64,000 nucleotides of DNA from Curvibacter gracilis ATCC BAA-807. Lineage in GTDB: Bacteria > Pseudomonadota > Gammaproteobacteria > Burkholderiales > Burkholderiaceae_C. Numbering within the stretch: the stretch's first letter is position 1; the number at the start of each line of letters is the position of its first letter. The stretch lies in contig NZ_KI912467.1 in the NCBI RefSeq assembly GCF_000518645.1, forward strand, positions 209,960 to 273,959, in the 5' to 3' direction. The translations under genes were made by a program, and so were the position numbers. A model generated the notes under the pieces. That model did not search any database. It was given only the letters and a program-made list of their open reading frames with translations, and was not told where the DNA came from. Shown one piece after another: positions 33,602 to 47,400 of this stretch.

Positions 33602-33640
33602 AAACCGCCGCACGTTGCCGCGCGGCGGTTTCATTTCAGC
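33602..33640 (-). terminator. Hairpin between carB and greA (likely carB terminator)
   Basis: AAACCGCCGC (33602-33611) pairs with GCGGCGGTTT (33622-33631). Read leftward the hairpin is followed by an interrupted T tract (TTTGCTTTTG). It is probably a partial terminator with some read-through to greA. Confidence 0.6.
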
Positions 33641-33671
33641 GGTGGATTATGCCGCGATTAAAGCCGGCGAC

Positions 33672-36912
<3,241 letters not shown>

Positions 36913-36920
<8 letters not shown>

Positions 36921-38085
36921 TTTTGTGTTGCTCCATCAGTGCCGTGAAGCGGTCAAAGAGGTACGAGATGTCGTGCGGACCGGGCGACGCTTCGGGGTGA
37001 CCCTGGAAGCAGAAGGCCGGCTTGTCGGTGCGGGTCAAACCTTGCAGCGTGTTGTCGAACAGGCTGATGTGCGTGGCGCGCAGGTTGGCCGGCAATGTCT
37101 TTTCGTCGACGGCAAAACCGTGGTTCTGGCTGGTGATGCTGACGCGGCCGGTGTCCAGGTCTTTCACCGGGTGGTTGGCACCGTGGTGGCCGAACTTCAT
37201 CTTGAAGGTCTTGGCACCCGAGGCCAGGGCCATGATCTGATGCCCCAGGCAGATGCCGAAGGTCGGAATACCGGTTTCGATCAACTCGCGGGCCGCTGCA
37301 ATCGCGTAGTCGCAAGGCTCCGGGTCGCCAGGGCCGTTGGACAGGAAGATACCGTCAGGCTGGTGCTTGAGCACTTCGGCCGCCGGGGTCTGCGCCGGCA
37401 CCACCGTGACCTTGCAGCCGCGTTCGGCCAGCATGCGCAGGATGTTCTTCTTGACGCCAAAGTCATAGGCCACGACATGGAACTTCGGCTCGGCTTGCAC
37501 GCCATAGCCGCTGCCCAGCTTCCACTCGGTCTGGGTCCAGTCGTAGGCGGCCGGCACCGTGACCACCCGGGCCAGGTCCAGGCCTGCCATGCTCGGTGCC
37601 CCCTGAGCCGCAGCCACCGCTTGATCGATCAGCGCCTGGGTCACTTCCTGACCGGCTGCCAGACCGACGATGGCACCGTTCTGAGCACCCTTGCTGCGCA
37701 ACAGGCGGGTCAGCTTGCGGGTGTCGATGTTGGCAATCGCCACCGTGCCTTCGCGCTGCAGGTAAGCCGACAGCGTCATGGACATGCGGAAATTGGATGC
37801 CAGCAAAGGCAGGTCTTTGATGATCAGGCCAGCGGCGTGGACTTTCTCAGCTTCGACGTCTTCCTCATTGACGCCATAGTTGCCAATGTGCGGATACGTG
37901 AGCGTCACGATCTGCTGGCAATAGCTGGGGTCGGTGAGGATTTCCTGGTAGCCGGTGATGGCGGTGTTGAACACCACTTCGCCGACCGTGGAGCCGGGGG
38001 CTCCGATCGAGTTGCCAATAAAGACCGTGCCGTCTGCGAGCGCCAGGATGGCGGGCGGGAAGTTTCCCTGTTGAGACAAAAGCAC
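36913..38085 (-). CDS. carA: Carbamoyl-phosphate synthase small subunit
   Basis: A 390-residue glutaminase subunit. The class I amidotransferase nucleophile Cys is in [10 protein letters not shown], and the His/Glu partners are in [14 protein letters not shown] 38085 ([12 protein letters not shown]) has GGAGA five bases upstream and matches the family N-terminus. An in-frame TTG at 38118 is less likely. It is translationally coupled to carB. Confidence 0.97.
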
Positions 38086-38207
38086 TGGGTTCTCCGGGTT
38101 GGTTACGGGTACGCCCAAGCGGATTCCGACGAGTTGCCTCTGTGGATGTGCTTTTGGAGGGAATGGCTGGAATGCGCTAGGCGTGGGGTGTTGCGTGAAA
38201 GCCTCTC

Positions 38208-38213
38208 ATTATA
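38208..38213 (-). promoter_or_regulatory. -10 element upstream of carA
   Basis: A perfect TATAAT on the minus strand, about 122 bp before the carA start, without a recognisable -35. It would give a leader of about 115 nt; no ArgR or PurR site was recognised in it. The gap 38086-38319 holds nothing else I can name. Confidence 0.45.
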
Positions 38214-38319
38214 GCTGATCGGCGGCGCAACTGACGCGAAGTTGACAACCCACGCCCTTTTTGAGGTAGGTATTTTTTCAGCAACGCATCTCAAACCAGC
38301 CGGCGAAGCTGGCCGCCGG

Positions 38320-39105
38320 TCAGCTTTTCACGGCCGACAAGGCGCTGGCGTGCAGGCAGATGGCTGCAGCCGCTGCCACATTCAAGGATTCCTCGCCGCC
38401 TGGCTGCCCGATGCGCACCGACAGCTCGGCACGCGCCATCAGCGCCTCACACACGCCCTGCCCCTCGTGCCCCATGGCCCAGGCACAAGGCCAGGGCAAT
38501 GGCTGATGCTGGATCAAGGCCCCCTGGTGAGAGCTGGTGACAATCAAAGGCACCTTGAGCTCGACCACCTGCTCGATGGACAGACCCTCGATCAGATCCA
38601 AGGCAAAGTGCGCACCCATGCCCGCCCGCAGGACCTTGGGCGACCACAAAGCCGCCGTTCCTTTGAGGGCCAGCACCTGCTTGAACCCGAAGGCCGCCGC
38701 GCTGCGCAGGATGGAGCCGACATTGCCGGCATCCTGCACCCGGTCCAGCACCACGGTGGGTGCGGTGGCGTGAACGGCAGACTGCGCCGGCAAATCCATC
38801 ACAAAGGCCATAGGCGCCGGAGACTCCAGGCCGCTGAGGTCTTTGAACAAGGCATCGGGCAGCACCAGATTGCGCTGCGCGTGGGCAGCCCAGGATGCCC
38901 CGTCACGCTCCCAGAACGTCTCGGCATAAACGCCCAGCGCCGGGCGCAGGCCGCGCTGCAAGGCGGCACGGGCCAGGTGATCGCCCTCGAGCCAGACCCG
39001 GCCCTGCTTGCGGTAGGCGGTACTGTCCTGGGTGAGGCGGCGCAACTCCTTGAGTTGCGGGTTGTCACGTGAAGTGATGGGGGTGAAATTGGCGTTCTGA
39101 GTCAC
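38320..39105 (-). CDS. TrmH/SpoU family RNA 2'-O-methyltransferase
   Basis: A 261-residue SPOUT methyltransferase. Motif 1 is [20 protein letters not shown], motif 2 is [11 protein letters not shown] and motif 3 is [17 protein letters not shown]. An N-terminal substrate-binding domain ([14 protein letters not shown]) is present, as in RlmB/TsnR relatives. The start is a GTG overlapping the rnhB stop (GTGA), so it ends the long lpx operon. The target nucleotide is not predictable. Confidence 0.9.
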   Translation of the reverse strand: MTQNANFTPITSRDNPQLKELRRLTQDSTAYRKQGRVWLEGDHLARAALQRGLRPALGVYAETFWERDGASWAAHAQRNLVLPDALFKDLSGLESPAPMAFVMDLPAQSAVHATAPTVVLDRVQDAGNVGSILRSAAAFGFKQVLALKGTAALWSPKVLRAGMGAHFALDLIEGLSIEQVVELKVPLIVTSSHQGALIQHQPLPWPCAWAMGHEGQGVCEALMARAELSVRIGQPGGEESLNVAAAAAICLHASALSAVKS

Positions 39106-39746
39106 AGGCTACATTGTCGCGCACCCGCCAGGGCCTGCGCCTCACGCACCGGGGCGAATGAGTGCCTGTGCTGCGGGCAGGGGCCCTGCTCACGCAGCGC
39201 CGCCAGGTGCGCAGCAGTGCCATAGCCCTTGTGCGAGTCAAAGCCATAGGCCGGGTACTGCTGGTGGTACTGCTGGCACCAGCGGTCACGGTGCACCTTG
39301 GCCAGGATGGAGGCCGCCGAAATGGCCGGGATCAGGGAATCGCCCTTGACCACCGCTTCGGCCAACACATCGAGCCGTGGCAACTGGTTGCCATCCACCA
39401 ACACCTTGACGGGCTTGAGCCGCAAACCCTCGACGGCGCGGCGCATCGCCAACAGGGTCGCCTGCAGGATGTTGAGGCGATCGATCTCCTCGACCGAAGC
39501 CTCGGCAATCGAACAACACAAGGCCTTGGCCCGGATCTCGTCAAACAGCTTTTCGCGCCGCGCCGCTGTGAGCTTCTTGGAATCAGCCAGGCCCTGGATG
39601 GGCCGCAACTCATCCAGGATGACTGCCGCAGCCACCACCGGGCCCGCCAGCGGACCACGCCCCGCCTCATCGACACCGGCCTGCAAGCCGGGGGGATCCC
39701 AGAGCAGCGTGGATTGTTCAGCGTGCAAGAAGCTTCTCGATCGCAT
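39102..39746 (-). CDS. rnhB: Ribonuclease HII
   Basis: A 214-residue RNase H fold that removes ribonucleotides from RNA-DNA hybrids. The catalytic pair Asp26-Glu27 is in [15 protein letters not shown]. The remaining acidic residues are in [10 protein letters not shown] and in the [10 protein letters not shown] region. ATG 39746 overlaps lpxB by 29 bp. A TTG at about 39730, better spaced after GAGAAG, is a credible alternative. Confidence 0.95.
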   Translation of the reverse strand: MRSRSFLHAEQSTLLWDPPGLQAGVDEAGRGPLAGPVVAAAVILDELRPIQGLADSKKLTAARREKLFDEIRAKALCCSIAEASVEEIDRLNILQATLLAMRRAVEGLRLKPVKVLVDGNQLPRLDVLAEAVVKGDSLIPAISAASILAKVHRDRWCQQYHQQYPAYGFDSHKGYGTAAHLAALREQGPCPQHRHSFAPVREAQALAGARQCSL

Positions 39747-40866
39747 CGGTGGCCAGGCGAGCGGTGTCGCGTTGAAGGGTTTGGTGCAATTGAAGGAAAT
39801 GGGCTTGCAGATCGACGACCTTGGCCGGGTTGTCCAGCCAATCGCCCACCGCCGCCGCGAGCGCCGGGGGCGTTGCCGCCTCTTGCAGCAACTCGGGCAC
39901 CACAAAGTCGCGGGCCAGGATGTTGGGCAGACCCACCCAGGGCTGCAGCTTCTTGCCCTTCATGATCTGCCAGCTCAACCAAGGCATGTTGTAGGCGATC
40001 ACCATCGGGCGCTTGAACAAGGCCGCCTCCAGCGTCGCCGTTCCGCTGGCAATCAGCGTCACGTCGCACGCCGCCAACGCCGCGTGGGACTGCCCCTCCA
40101 GCACGGTCAACACGCCCCCGGCATCCGTGGTCAGACCAGCGCGACGGGCCGCCGCCTCCACCTCGGCACGCAGCGCGGGCAAGGTGGGCAACACAAAATG
40201 AAGGTCGGGGTAACGCGCCCGCAACAAGCCAGCCGCAGCCATGAAGCGATCGGCGAGGTAACGCACCTCGGAGCGCCGACTGCCCGGCAGCAAGGCCACG
40301 ATGCGACCATCCTGCGGCAGGCCCAGTTGGCGCCGAGCGGCCGCACGATCAGGCTCCAGCGGAATCATGTTGGCAATCGGGTGGCCGACATAGGTGGCCG
40401 CCACACCATGTGCCGCCAGAAGCTCGGGCTCGAAAGGAAAGATGCACAGCACGTGGTCAGCCGCGCGGCGCAGCTTCTCCACCTTCTTGGCCCGCCAGGC
40501 CCAGAAAGACGGACTGACAAAATGCACCGTGGGGATCCCGGCTTCGCGCAGGCGGATTTCCAGATCGAAATTGAAGTCAGGCGCATCCACCCCCACGAAC
40601 ACATCGGGGCGATCGGCCAGCAGGCGGTCACCCAGGGCCCGACGCATGGCCAGCAGCTCACGCAGATGAGGCAGCACCTCGACATAGCCGCGAACGGCCA
40701 GGCGCGCCTGTGGCCACCAAGCCTCAAAGCCTCGCTGGGCCATCGCAGGCCCACCGATGCCCTGCGCCGTCAGCGCCGGCCAACGGGCCTTCAGGCCATC
40801 GAGCAGCAAGGCTGCCAACAGGTCACCGGACGCCTCGCCGGTCACCATGGCGAAACGCGGATCCAT
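39718..40866 (-). CDS. lpxB: Lipid-A-disaccharide synthase
   Basis: A 382-residue GT-B glycosyltransferase of family GT19. It joins lipid X and UDP-diacylglucosamine in lipid A synthesis. Recognisable segments: [44 protein letters not shown] and [13 protein letters not shown] 40866 lies 13 bp after lpxA and upstream of rnhB, in the standard order. Confidence 0.97.
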   Translation of the reverse strand: MDPRFAMVTGEASGDLLAALLLDGLKARWPALTAQGIGGPAMAQRGFEAWWPQARLAVRGYVEVLPHLRELLAMRRALGDRLLADRPDVFVGVDAPDFNFDLEIRLREAGIPTVHFVSPSFWAWRAKKVEKLRRAADHVLCIFPFEPELLAAHGVAATYVGHPIANMIPLEPDRAAARRQLGLPQDGRIVALLPGSRRSEVRYLADRFMAAAGLLRARYPDLHFVLPTLPALRAEVEAAARRAGLTTDAGGVLTVLEGQSHAALAACDVTLIASGTATLEAALFKRPMVIAYNMPWLSWQIMKGKKLQPWVGLPNILARDFVVPELLQEAATPPALAAAVGDWLDNPAKVVDLQAHFLQLHQTLQRDTARLATDAIEKLLAR

Positions 40867-40879
40867 GGTCACTTCGGGG

Positions 40880-41674
40880 TCAGCGCACGATGCCGCGGTT
40901 GGGCGGCGTCTGCTCAAGGAAGCCCAGCATCATCTGCACATCGGCAGCCGCCTCGGGATGCGTCTCGGTGAGGCGCGAGATCTCGGTGCAGGACTGCTCC
41001 AGCGACAGATTGCTGCGGTAAAGCAGCTTGTGCATCGAGCGCACGGCAGCCATGCGCTCGGCCGAGAAGCCACGCCGGCGCAAGCCCTCGAAATTCATTG
41101 AGCGCGCTTCTGCAGGCTGCCCCTGGCACATGACAAAGGGCGGCAGATCGGCAAAGAGCAGCGAAGACATCGCCGTCATGCTGTGGGCACCGATGCGCAC
41201 AAACTGATGGACCACCGTGAAGGCCCCGAAGATCACCCAGTCTTCAACTTTCACATGCCCGGCGATACCTGCGTTGTTGGCGAAGATGGTGTTGTTGCCG
41301 ACTTCGCAATCATGGGCGATGTGCACATAGGCCATGATCCAGTTGTCGTGCCCGATCCGGGTCACCCCTCCACCACCGGGCGAGCCGATGTTGAAGGTGC
41401 AGAACTCGCGAATGGTGTTGCGGTCGCCAATGAACAACTCGCAGGGCTCGTTGTCGTATTTCTTGTCCTGCGGGATCGCCCCCAACGAATTGAACTGGAA
41501 GATGCGGTTGTCGCAACCGATCGTGGTGTTGCCCTCGATCACGCAATGCGCACCGATCGTGGTGCCCGCACCAATGATCACGTCCGGCCCGATGATGGTG
41601 TAAGGCCCCACCGTGACCGAGCTGTCGAGCTCGGCTGCGGGGTCTACGATGGCGGTGGGATGGATTTGGGCCAT
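40880..41674 (-). CDS. lpxA: UDP-N-acetylglucosamine acyltransferase LpxA
   Basis: A 264-residue left-handed parallel beta-helix built from hexapeptide repeats (for example [20 protein letters not shown]). The catalytic His is in [12 protein letters not shown]. It performs the first, reversible step of lipid A synthesis. It starts at ATG 41674, 19 bp after fabZ. Confidence 0.97.
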   Translation of the reverse strand: MAQIHPTAIVDPAAELDSSVTVGPYTIIGPDVIIGAGTTIGAHCVIEGNTTIGCDNRIFQFNSLGAIPQDKKYDNEPCELFIGDRNTIREFCTFNIGSPGGGGVTRIGHDNWIMAYVHIAHDCEVGNNTIFANNAGIAGHVKVEDWVIFGAFTVVHQFVRIGAHSMTAMSSLLFADLPPFVMCQGQPAEARSMNFEGLRRRGFSAERMAAVRSMHKLLYRSNLSLEQSCTEISRLTETHPEAAADVQMMLGFLEQTPPNRGIVR

Positions 41675-41693
41675 GGCGTGCTCCGGGGCTTGA

Positions 41694-42134
41694 TCAGGCA
41701 ATGGTGCGCATGGTGCACATGAGTTCGGCTTCGCAGGCCACCTCTTCACCGACGCGGGTGACGCCCTTGAACTTGAAGATACCGGCCTTCATGCGCTCCA
41801 AGGACACATCCATGATCAGTTGATCGCCCGGCTCGACGGGGCGCTTGAAACGTGCACCGTCAATGCCGGCAAAGTAGTACACCGTCTTGTCATCGGGCGT
41901 GACGCCCAAGGTATCAAACGCCAACAAGGCGGCGGCCTGGGCCATGGCTTCGAGCATCAGCACGCCCGGCATCACCGGACGGTGCGGGAAGTGGCCCATG
42001 AAATACGGCTCGTTGATCGACACGTTCTTCAAGGCCTTGATGGTCTTGCCCTTTTCAACCGACAGCACCCGATCCACCAGCAAGATGGGGTAACGGTGGG
42101 GCAGTTGCTTGAGGATTTGATGGATGTCCAACAT
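41694..42134 (-). CDS. fabZ: 3-hydroxyacyl-ACP dehydratase FabZ
   Basis: A 146-residue hotdog-fold dehydratase. The catalytic His and Glu are in [20 protein letters not shown]. It acts in fatty acid elongation and competes with LpxA for hydroxyacyl-ACP. It lies between lpxD and lpxA, as is usual. Confidence 0.98.
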   Translation of the reverse strand: MLDIHQILKQLPHRYPILLVDRVLSVEKGKTIKALKNVSINEPYFMGHFPHRPVMPGVLMLEAMAQAAALLAFDTLGVTPDDKTVYYFAGIDGARFKRPVEPGDQLIMDVSLERMKAGIFKFKGVTRVGEEVACEAELMCTMRTIA

Positions 42135-42142
42135 GGGGTACT

Positions 42143-43126
42143 TTATGAATTCGATTCTTGTTTTAAAGCCTCAAGCGCCTTGATGCGCTCGCGAAGGCCG
42201 TGAAGTTGCTTGAGGGTGGCCGCATTTTTCTCCCACTGACGGTTATCGTCCAGAGGAAACACGCCAGTGTACTGGCCCGGCTTGAGCAAGGAACGGGTCA
42301 CCACCGAGGCCGCCGAAATGTGAACATGGTCTGCCAGCGTGAGGTGCCCCAGCACCACGGCCCCGCCCCCCACCGTGCAATGCGCCCCGATGGTGGCACT
42401 GCCCGCCACGCCCACGCAACCTGCCAGCGCCGAGTGCGCCCCGATGCGGACGTTGTGGCCGATCTGGATCAGGTTGTCCAGCTTCACGCCGTCCGCCAGC
42501 ACCGTGTCATCCAACGCGCCGCGGTCAATGCAGGTGTTGGCGCCAATCTCCACATCGTTGCCGATGCGCACCGCCCCCAACTGCTCGATCTTTTCCCAAA
42601 CACCATCCACCGGTGCAAAGCCGAAGCCATCGGCACCGATGACCACGCCCGGATGAAGAATGCAGCGCTCGCCGATCGAACACCCCTCTCCCACCGTGAC
42701 GCGGGAGTAGAGCAAGGTGTCGGCACCGATGCGAGCGCCTCGCTCGATCACGCACAGGGCACCAATGCGGGCGCTGGGGTGCACCTCTGCCTCGGGATCG
42801 ATCACGGCACTGGGATGGACACGGGTGGTGCCTGCGGGGCGCGTGACCTGCTTCCAGAAACGGGTCAGCCGGGCGAAGTACAGGTAGGGCTGATCGGTGA
42901 CGATGCAGGCCCCCCGCTCACTGGCCGCCGCACGGAAAGCGGGCGCCACGATCACGCAACCAGCCTTTGTCAGAGACAACTGCTGCTGGTATTTGGGGTG
43001 GCTCAGAAAACTGATGGCGTCGGCCGCGGCCGACTCCAGCGGGGAGATGCGGGCCATGCCCAGCGACGGGTCTCCGATGAGTTCGCCGCCGAGTGCCTCA
43101 ACAATCTGCCCCAGATGCAGGACCAT
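42143..43126 (-). CDS. lpxD: UDP-3-O-acylglucosamine N-acyltransferase LpxD
   Basis: A 327-residue protein. The N-terminal uridine-binding domain ([14 protein letters not shown]) is followed by a hexapeptide-repeat beta-helix with catalytic His in [11 protein letters not shown] and a C-terminal helix. ATG 43126 aligns with family N-termini. A GTG at 43144 overlapping the skp stop would add six residues and remains possible. Confidence 0.96.
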   Translation of the reverse strand: MVLHLGQIVEALGGELIGDPSLGMARISPLESAAADAISFLSHPKYQQQLSLTKAGCVIVAPAFRAAASERGACIVTDQPYLYFARLTRFWKQVTRPAGTTRVHPSAVIDPEAEVHPSARIGALCVIERGARIGADTLLYSRVTVGEGCSIGERCILHPGVVIGADGFGFAPVDGVWEKIEQLGAVRIGNDVEIGANTCIDRGALDDTVLADGVKLDNLIQIGHNVRIGAHSALAGCVGVAGSATIGAHCTVGGGAVVLGHLTLADHVHISAASVVTRSLLKPGQYTGVFPLDDNRQWEKNAATLKQLHGLRERIKALEALKQESNS

Positions 43127-43140
43127 GCCTGTCACCCGGC

Positions 43141-43680
43141 TCACTTGCCCGTGCTGCCCGAGGCTGCGCTGGCAGCATTCAAAGCCTTGATCACCTTGTC
43201 AGTGATGTCGTGCTTGGGGTTGATGTAGATGGCTTCTTGCAGGATGACGTCGTACTTTTCAGTCTCGGCAACTTGCTTGACCACCTTGTTGGCGCGATCG
43301 ATGACCTGCTGCAACTCTTCGTTCTTGCGGGTGTTCAGGTCTTCCTGGAACTCACGGCTCTTGCGCTGGAAGTCGCGGTCTTGATCAACCAGTTGCTTCT
43401 GACGGCTTGTGCGCTGCGTCTCGGACAACGTAGGCGCCTCGCGCTCGAACTTGTCAGACGCCGTCTTCAGTGCATTGCGCTGATCGACCAATTCTTTTTC
43501 ACGCTTGGCAAACTCAGCTTCGAGTTTGGCCTGGGCCGACTTGGCCATGTTCGCTTCGCGAAAGATGCGGTCGGTATTGACGAAACCGGCGCGGAAGTCT
43601 TCGGCCATGACCGGAGCAGCAGCGAACGCGGAGGCACCCAGCACTGCGGCCAGGGCCCATTGACGAGAAATGGATTTCAT
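43141..43680 (-). CDS. skp: OmpH/Skp periplasmic chaperone
   Basis: A 179-residue protein with a signal peptide (1-26, cleaved after VMA) and long charged coiled-coil arms ([20 protein letters not shown]). It forms trimers that hold unfolded outer-membrane proteins for BamA. ATG overlaps the bamA stop (TAATG), so the two are coupled. Confidence 0.95.
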   Translation of the reverse strand: MKSISRQWALAAVLGASAFAAAPVMAEDFRAGFVNTDRIFREANMAKSAQAKLEAEFAKREKELVDQRNALKTASDKFEREAPTLSETQRTSRQKQLVDQDRDFQRKSREFQEDLNTRKNEELQQVIDRANKVVKQVAETEKYDVILQEAIYINPKHDITDKVIKALNAASAASGSTGK

Positions 43681-45974
43681 TAGAAAGACGTTCCGATCTG
43701 GAATTGCAATCTCTGGATTCTATCGCCAGGGAACTTGCGTACCGGGTTGGCAATGGCAAAACGCAGAGGCCCCATGGGAGATACCCAGCTCAGGCCCACC
43801 CCCACCGAGGTGCGGAGCTGGCTGGAGGTGATTTTTTCGTTCTCACCAAAAATGTTACCAACATCGGTGAAACCGAAGACTCGGAGGGTGCGGTCATTGC
43901 CGGCACCCGGGAAGGGCGCGGTGACTTCAGCGTTGAACACCACTTTCTTGGCGCCACCGACAATGGCGCCTGTCACATCGTGCGGGCCCAGGGTACCCTG
44001 GTCAAAGCCCCGGACCGAGCCCAGACCACCGCCATAGAAATTCTTGAACACCGGGAAGGGCCGACCGCCCAACCCCTTGCCGAGACCGACCTCACCATTG
44101 AATGCAAAGGTGAACTTCTTGGTGATGGGCACGTACTGCTGGTACTGGTAGTTGTTGCGGGTGTATCGGGCGTCACCGATCAGGCCCAACTCGGAATTGA
44201 AGCGCTGGTAGCGACCGCTGTTGGGCGCCAGGGCGCTGTCCCGATCATCGCGCGACCAGCCCAGCGTCAGAGGGGCAGCCCAGCTGGTGTAGCCATAGGT
44301 TTCCGCGTAGGTCAGATAGGCCGCCGGAATGTTGGTACCGGCTTGAATCGTGGTCTGCTCGGCGTTCATGCCGACAAACACGCGATCGGTCTCACTGAAC
44401 GGGATACCGAAGCGCAAGCCCGCTCCGGTGGTCAGCAGGCGGTAGTTGCCGCCCTGATCCGCGTAGGGACGCAGTGCGCGGTGGTAAAGATCGATGGTGC
44501 GAGAGATGCCATCGACCGTGAAGTAGGGGTCGGTCGCATTCACCGAGATGACGCGGTTGTACTTGCTGGTGTTGATCTCGAAACCCAGGTAGTTGCCCGA
44601 GCCGAACACGTTTTCATTGCGGATGCTGAACGACAGCGATACCCGCTCCGCGCTCGAAAAACCGGCACCCAGCTGAATGCTGCCCGCTGGCTTCTCGGTC
44701 ACATTGATGACCAGATCGACCTGGTCTGGAGAGCCAGGCACCTCTTGGGTTTCGATGTTGACGTCTTTGAAGAAGCCCAGGCGGTCCACCCGGTCACGCG
44801 ACAGCTTGATGCGGTCCCCGTCGTACCAGGAGGCCTCAAACTGCCGGAACTCGCGACGCACCACCTCGTCACGCGTGCGGCCATTGCCTGTCACATGGAT
44901 GCGACGGACGTAAGCCCGGCGCGCGGGCTCTGCAGCCAGGACAAAGGACACACGATTGGTGCTGCGATCGATTTCCGGCCGCACTTCAACCCGTGCGAAG
45001 GCGAAACCAAAATTACCGAAGTAATCGGAAAACGCCTTGCTGGTATGGGCCACATCGTCAGCGTTGTAGGGCTCACCCACCTTGATCGAGACCAGCGACT
45101 TGAATTCGTCTTCCTTGCCCAGGAAATCGCCTTCCAGCTTGACACCAGACACCACAAAGCGCTCGCCCTCGGTCACGTTGATGGTGATGGAGATGTCTTT
45201 CTTGTCGGGCGAAATGGCCACCTGGGTCGAGTCGATGCGGAACTCGAGGTAGCCACGCGCCAGGTAATAGGAGCGCAGGGTTTCCAGATCAGCATTGAGC
45301 TTGGCCCGGGCATAGCGATCGGACTTGGTATACCAGCTCAGCCATCCACCGGTGTCCAGATCGAACAGGCCGCGCAGGGTGGATTCGCTGAAGGCCTTGT
45401 TGCCCACCACCTGGATGTCCTTGATCTTGGCGGGCTCGCCCTCCACCACCGAGAAGGTCAGATTGACACGGTTGCGCTCGATCGGCGTGACCGTGGTCAC
45501 CACTTCAGCACCGTAAAGGCTGCGGCTGATGTATTGACGCTTGAGTTCCTGCTCGGCCCGGTCGGCCAGCGCCTTGTCAAAGGGACGCCCCTCAGCCAGA
45601 CCCACATCGCGCATGGCCTTTTTCAGGGTGTCCTTGTCGAACTCCTTGGTGCCGACAAATTCGACCTCGGCCACCGTGGGCCGCTCTTCAACGACCACGA
45701 CCAGCACATCGCCATTGGCTTCCAGGCGCACGTCCTTGAAAAGGCCCAGTGCGAACAGCGCACGGATGGCTGCGGAGCCCTTGTCATCGTTGTAGGTCTC
45801 ACCCACCCGGAAGGGCAGCGACGCGAAGATGGTTCCGGGCTCAACCCGTTGGAGGCCTTCAACGCGGATATCACGCACCGTGAAGGGGTCGACGGCCCAG
45901 GCGTGCGAGGCTACCAGGAGGGTCGTCACTGCAGCCACAGTGCGCAGGCAAAAACGGGAGAGATGTTTGTTCAT
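43680..45974 (-). CDS. bamA: Outer-membrane protein assembly factor BamA
   Basis: A 764-residue Omp85 protein with a signal peptide of about 27 residues, five POTRA domains (about 28-430) and a C-terminal 16-strand barrel. Barrel loop motif GSVRGFDQGTLGP (the VRGF/Y lid) and terminal Phe (QFQIGTSF) are present. It inserts beta-barrel proteins into the outer membrane. It is flanked by rseP and skp in the conserved block. Confidence 0.98.
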   Translation of the reverse strand: MNKHLSRFCLRTVAAVTTLLVASHAWAVDPFTVRDIRVEGLQRVEPGTIFASLPFRVGETYNDDKGSAAIRALFALGLFKDVRLEANGDVLVVVVEERPTVAEVEFVGTKEFDKDTLKKAMRDVGLAEGRPFDKALADRAEQELKRQYISRSLYGAEVVTTVTPIERNRVNLTFSVVEGEPAKIKDIQVVGNKAFSESTLRGLFDLDTGGWLSWYTKSDRYARAKLNADLETLRSYYLARGYLEFRIDSTQVAISPDKKDISITINVTEGERFVVSGVKLEGDFLGKEDEFKSLVSIKVGEPYNADDVAHTSKAFSDYFGNFGFAFARVEVRPEIDRSTNRVSFVLAAEPARRAYVRRIHVTGNGRTRDEVVRREFRQFEASWYDGDRIKLSRDRVDRLGFFKDVNIETQEVPGSPDQVDLVINVTEKPAGSIQLGAGFSSAERVSLSFSIRNENVFGSGNYLGFEINTSKYNRVISVNATDPYFTVDGISRTIDLYHRALRPYADQGGNYRLLTTGAGLRFGIPFSETDRVFVGMNAEQTTIQAGTNIPAAYLTYAETYGYTSWAAPLTLGWSRDDRDSALAPNSGRYQRFNSELGLIGDARYTRNNYQYQQYVPITKKFTFAFNGEVGLGKGLGGRPFPVFKNFYGGGLGSVRGFDQGTLGPHDVTGAIVGGAKKVVFNAEVTAPFPGAGNDRTLRVFGFTDVGNIFGENEKITSSQLRTSVGVGLSWVSPMGPLRFAIANPVRKFPGDRIQRLQFQIGTSF

Positions 45975-46016
45975 GAATGAGCGCGTGCCGCAGCGCCAGG
46001 CGCTGCGACCACAAGG

Positions 46017-47384
46017 TTAACCAAAGAGCCGGGTGACGTCGTTGAAGAACGCGACGGACATCATGGCCATCAGCAGGGCGATCCCCCCCCGCTGCAGCCG
46101 CTCCATCCAGGCATCGGACACGGCCTTGCCGGTCACTGCCTCCCAAAGATAATACATCAGGTGTCCACCGTCCAAGACCGGCAGGGGAAGCAGGTTCAGC
46201 ACACCCAGGCTCACGCTGATCAATGCCAAAAACACAAGGTACTGGCTCAAGCCCAGGCTGGCCGACTTGCCGGCGTAGTCTGCGATGGTGAGCGGGCCAC
46301 TGATGTTGCGAATCGAGGCCTCGCCGATCACCATGCGCCCCATCATGCGCAAGGTCAGTGATGACACCTCCCAGGTCTTGACGGCACCGCGCCAAAGCCC
46401 ATCGACGGGCCCCATGCGCACGGTCACAAATTCAGGCGGTGCGCCTATCATGGCGCCCACGCGGGCCACCCGGCCATCGCGCCCGTCCGACTGCATCTCG
46501 GGCGTCATCTCCAGGGTGCGCATCACCCCCGCCTGCTCGACGCGCCAGGTCTGGGCCATGGGCACGCCCTGCACCACAGAGGAACGGATCAATTCACGCA
46601 ACTGCTGCCCATCGACGATGGGGGTATTGCCAATCTGGTGAACCAGATCACCCCGGCGCAAGCCACCCCGCTCCGCAGGGCTGCCCGGCATCACATCACC
46701 CACCTCGGGGCGGGTCCAGGGCCCCATCAGACCGATGCGGCGGAAGAGCTGGGCATCCGCCTCCTTGACCTGAACCTGAGACAGAGGCAGCAGGTAGTCG
46801 CGGGTGCCGGCATGCTCGCCCAAGGCCACTTCAAGCTGCACATCACGGCCATTGAGGGCGGCCTGCGTCAGCAGCCAGCGCAAGTCCTCGAAGGAGGTCA
46901 CCGCCTCCAGTTCCTCTCCAACCAGTGCCGCACGTCGAACGGTTTCGCCGCCTTGCAAGCCAGCCTGGGCCGCAATCGACCCCTGCACAGGGCTGGCCAG
47001 GATCGCGGCAGGCTCCTCGACACCCGTCCAGTTCACCACCGTGTACAAAAAGACGGCAAGCAGCAGGTTGGCCACCGGGCCTGCAGCCACCACGGCAGCA
47101 CGCTTGAACAAGGGCTGGGCATTGAATGCCAGGTGTCGCTCAGACGCGTCCACGGGCGCCTCGCGCTCGTCCAGCATGCGCACATAGCCGCCCAAGGGGA
47201 ATGCGCTCAGCACAAATTCGGTCGGCGAACCCTTGGGCTGCCATCGCCAAAGCACCGTGCCAAACCCGATCGAAAAGCGGAGCACCTTGATGCCGCAGGC
47301 CACGGCGACACGGTAGTGGCCGTACTCGTGCACCGCAATCAGCACGCCCAAGGCCAGGAGAAAAGCCAACACGGTCATCAACAT
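46017..47384 (-). CDS. rseP: Site-2 intramembrane zinc protease RseP
   Basis: A 455-residue membrane protease. The metal site is HEYGH (19-23) in TM1, with the second ligand in LLPLPVLDGGH. Two PDZ domains lie between. It cleaves the anti-sigma factor RseA in the envelope-stress cascade. ATG 47384 is five bases after AAGGAG. Dxr stops just upstream. Confidence 0.97.
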   Translation of the reverse strand: MLMTVLAFLLALGVLIAVHEYGHYRVAVACGIKVLRFSIGFGTVLWRWQPKGSPTEFVLSAFPLGGYVRMLDEREAPVDASERHLAFNAQPLFKRAAVVAAGPVANLLLAVFLYTVVNWTGVEEPAAILASPVQGSIAAQAGLQGGETVRRAALVGEELEAVTSFEDLRWLLTQAALNGRDVQLEVALGEHAGTRDYLLPLSQVQVKEADAQLFRRIGLMGPWTRPEVGDVMPGSPAERGGLRRGDLVHQIGNTPIVDGQQLRELIRSSVVQGVPMAQTWRVEQAGVMRTLEMTPEMQSDGRDGRVARVGAMIGAPPEFVTVRMGPVDGLWRGAVKTWEVSSLTLRMMGRMVIGEASIRNISGPLTIADYAGKSASLGLSQYLVFLALISVSLGVLNLLPLPVLDGGHLMYYLWEAVTGKAVSDAWMERLQRGGIALLMAMMSVAFFNDVTRLFG

Positions 47385-47400
47385 CAGGGCTCCTTGGCCT

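Noticed and set aside
43704-45980. A 758-codon open frame on the plus strand opposite bamA
   Set aside because: BamA on the minus strand is full-length with signal peptide, POTRA domains and barrel. The opposite frame has no ribosome site and no family character.
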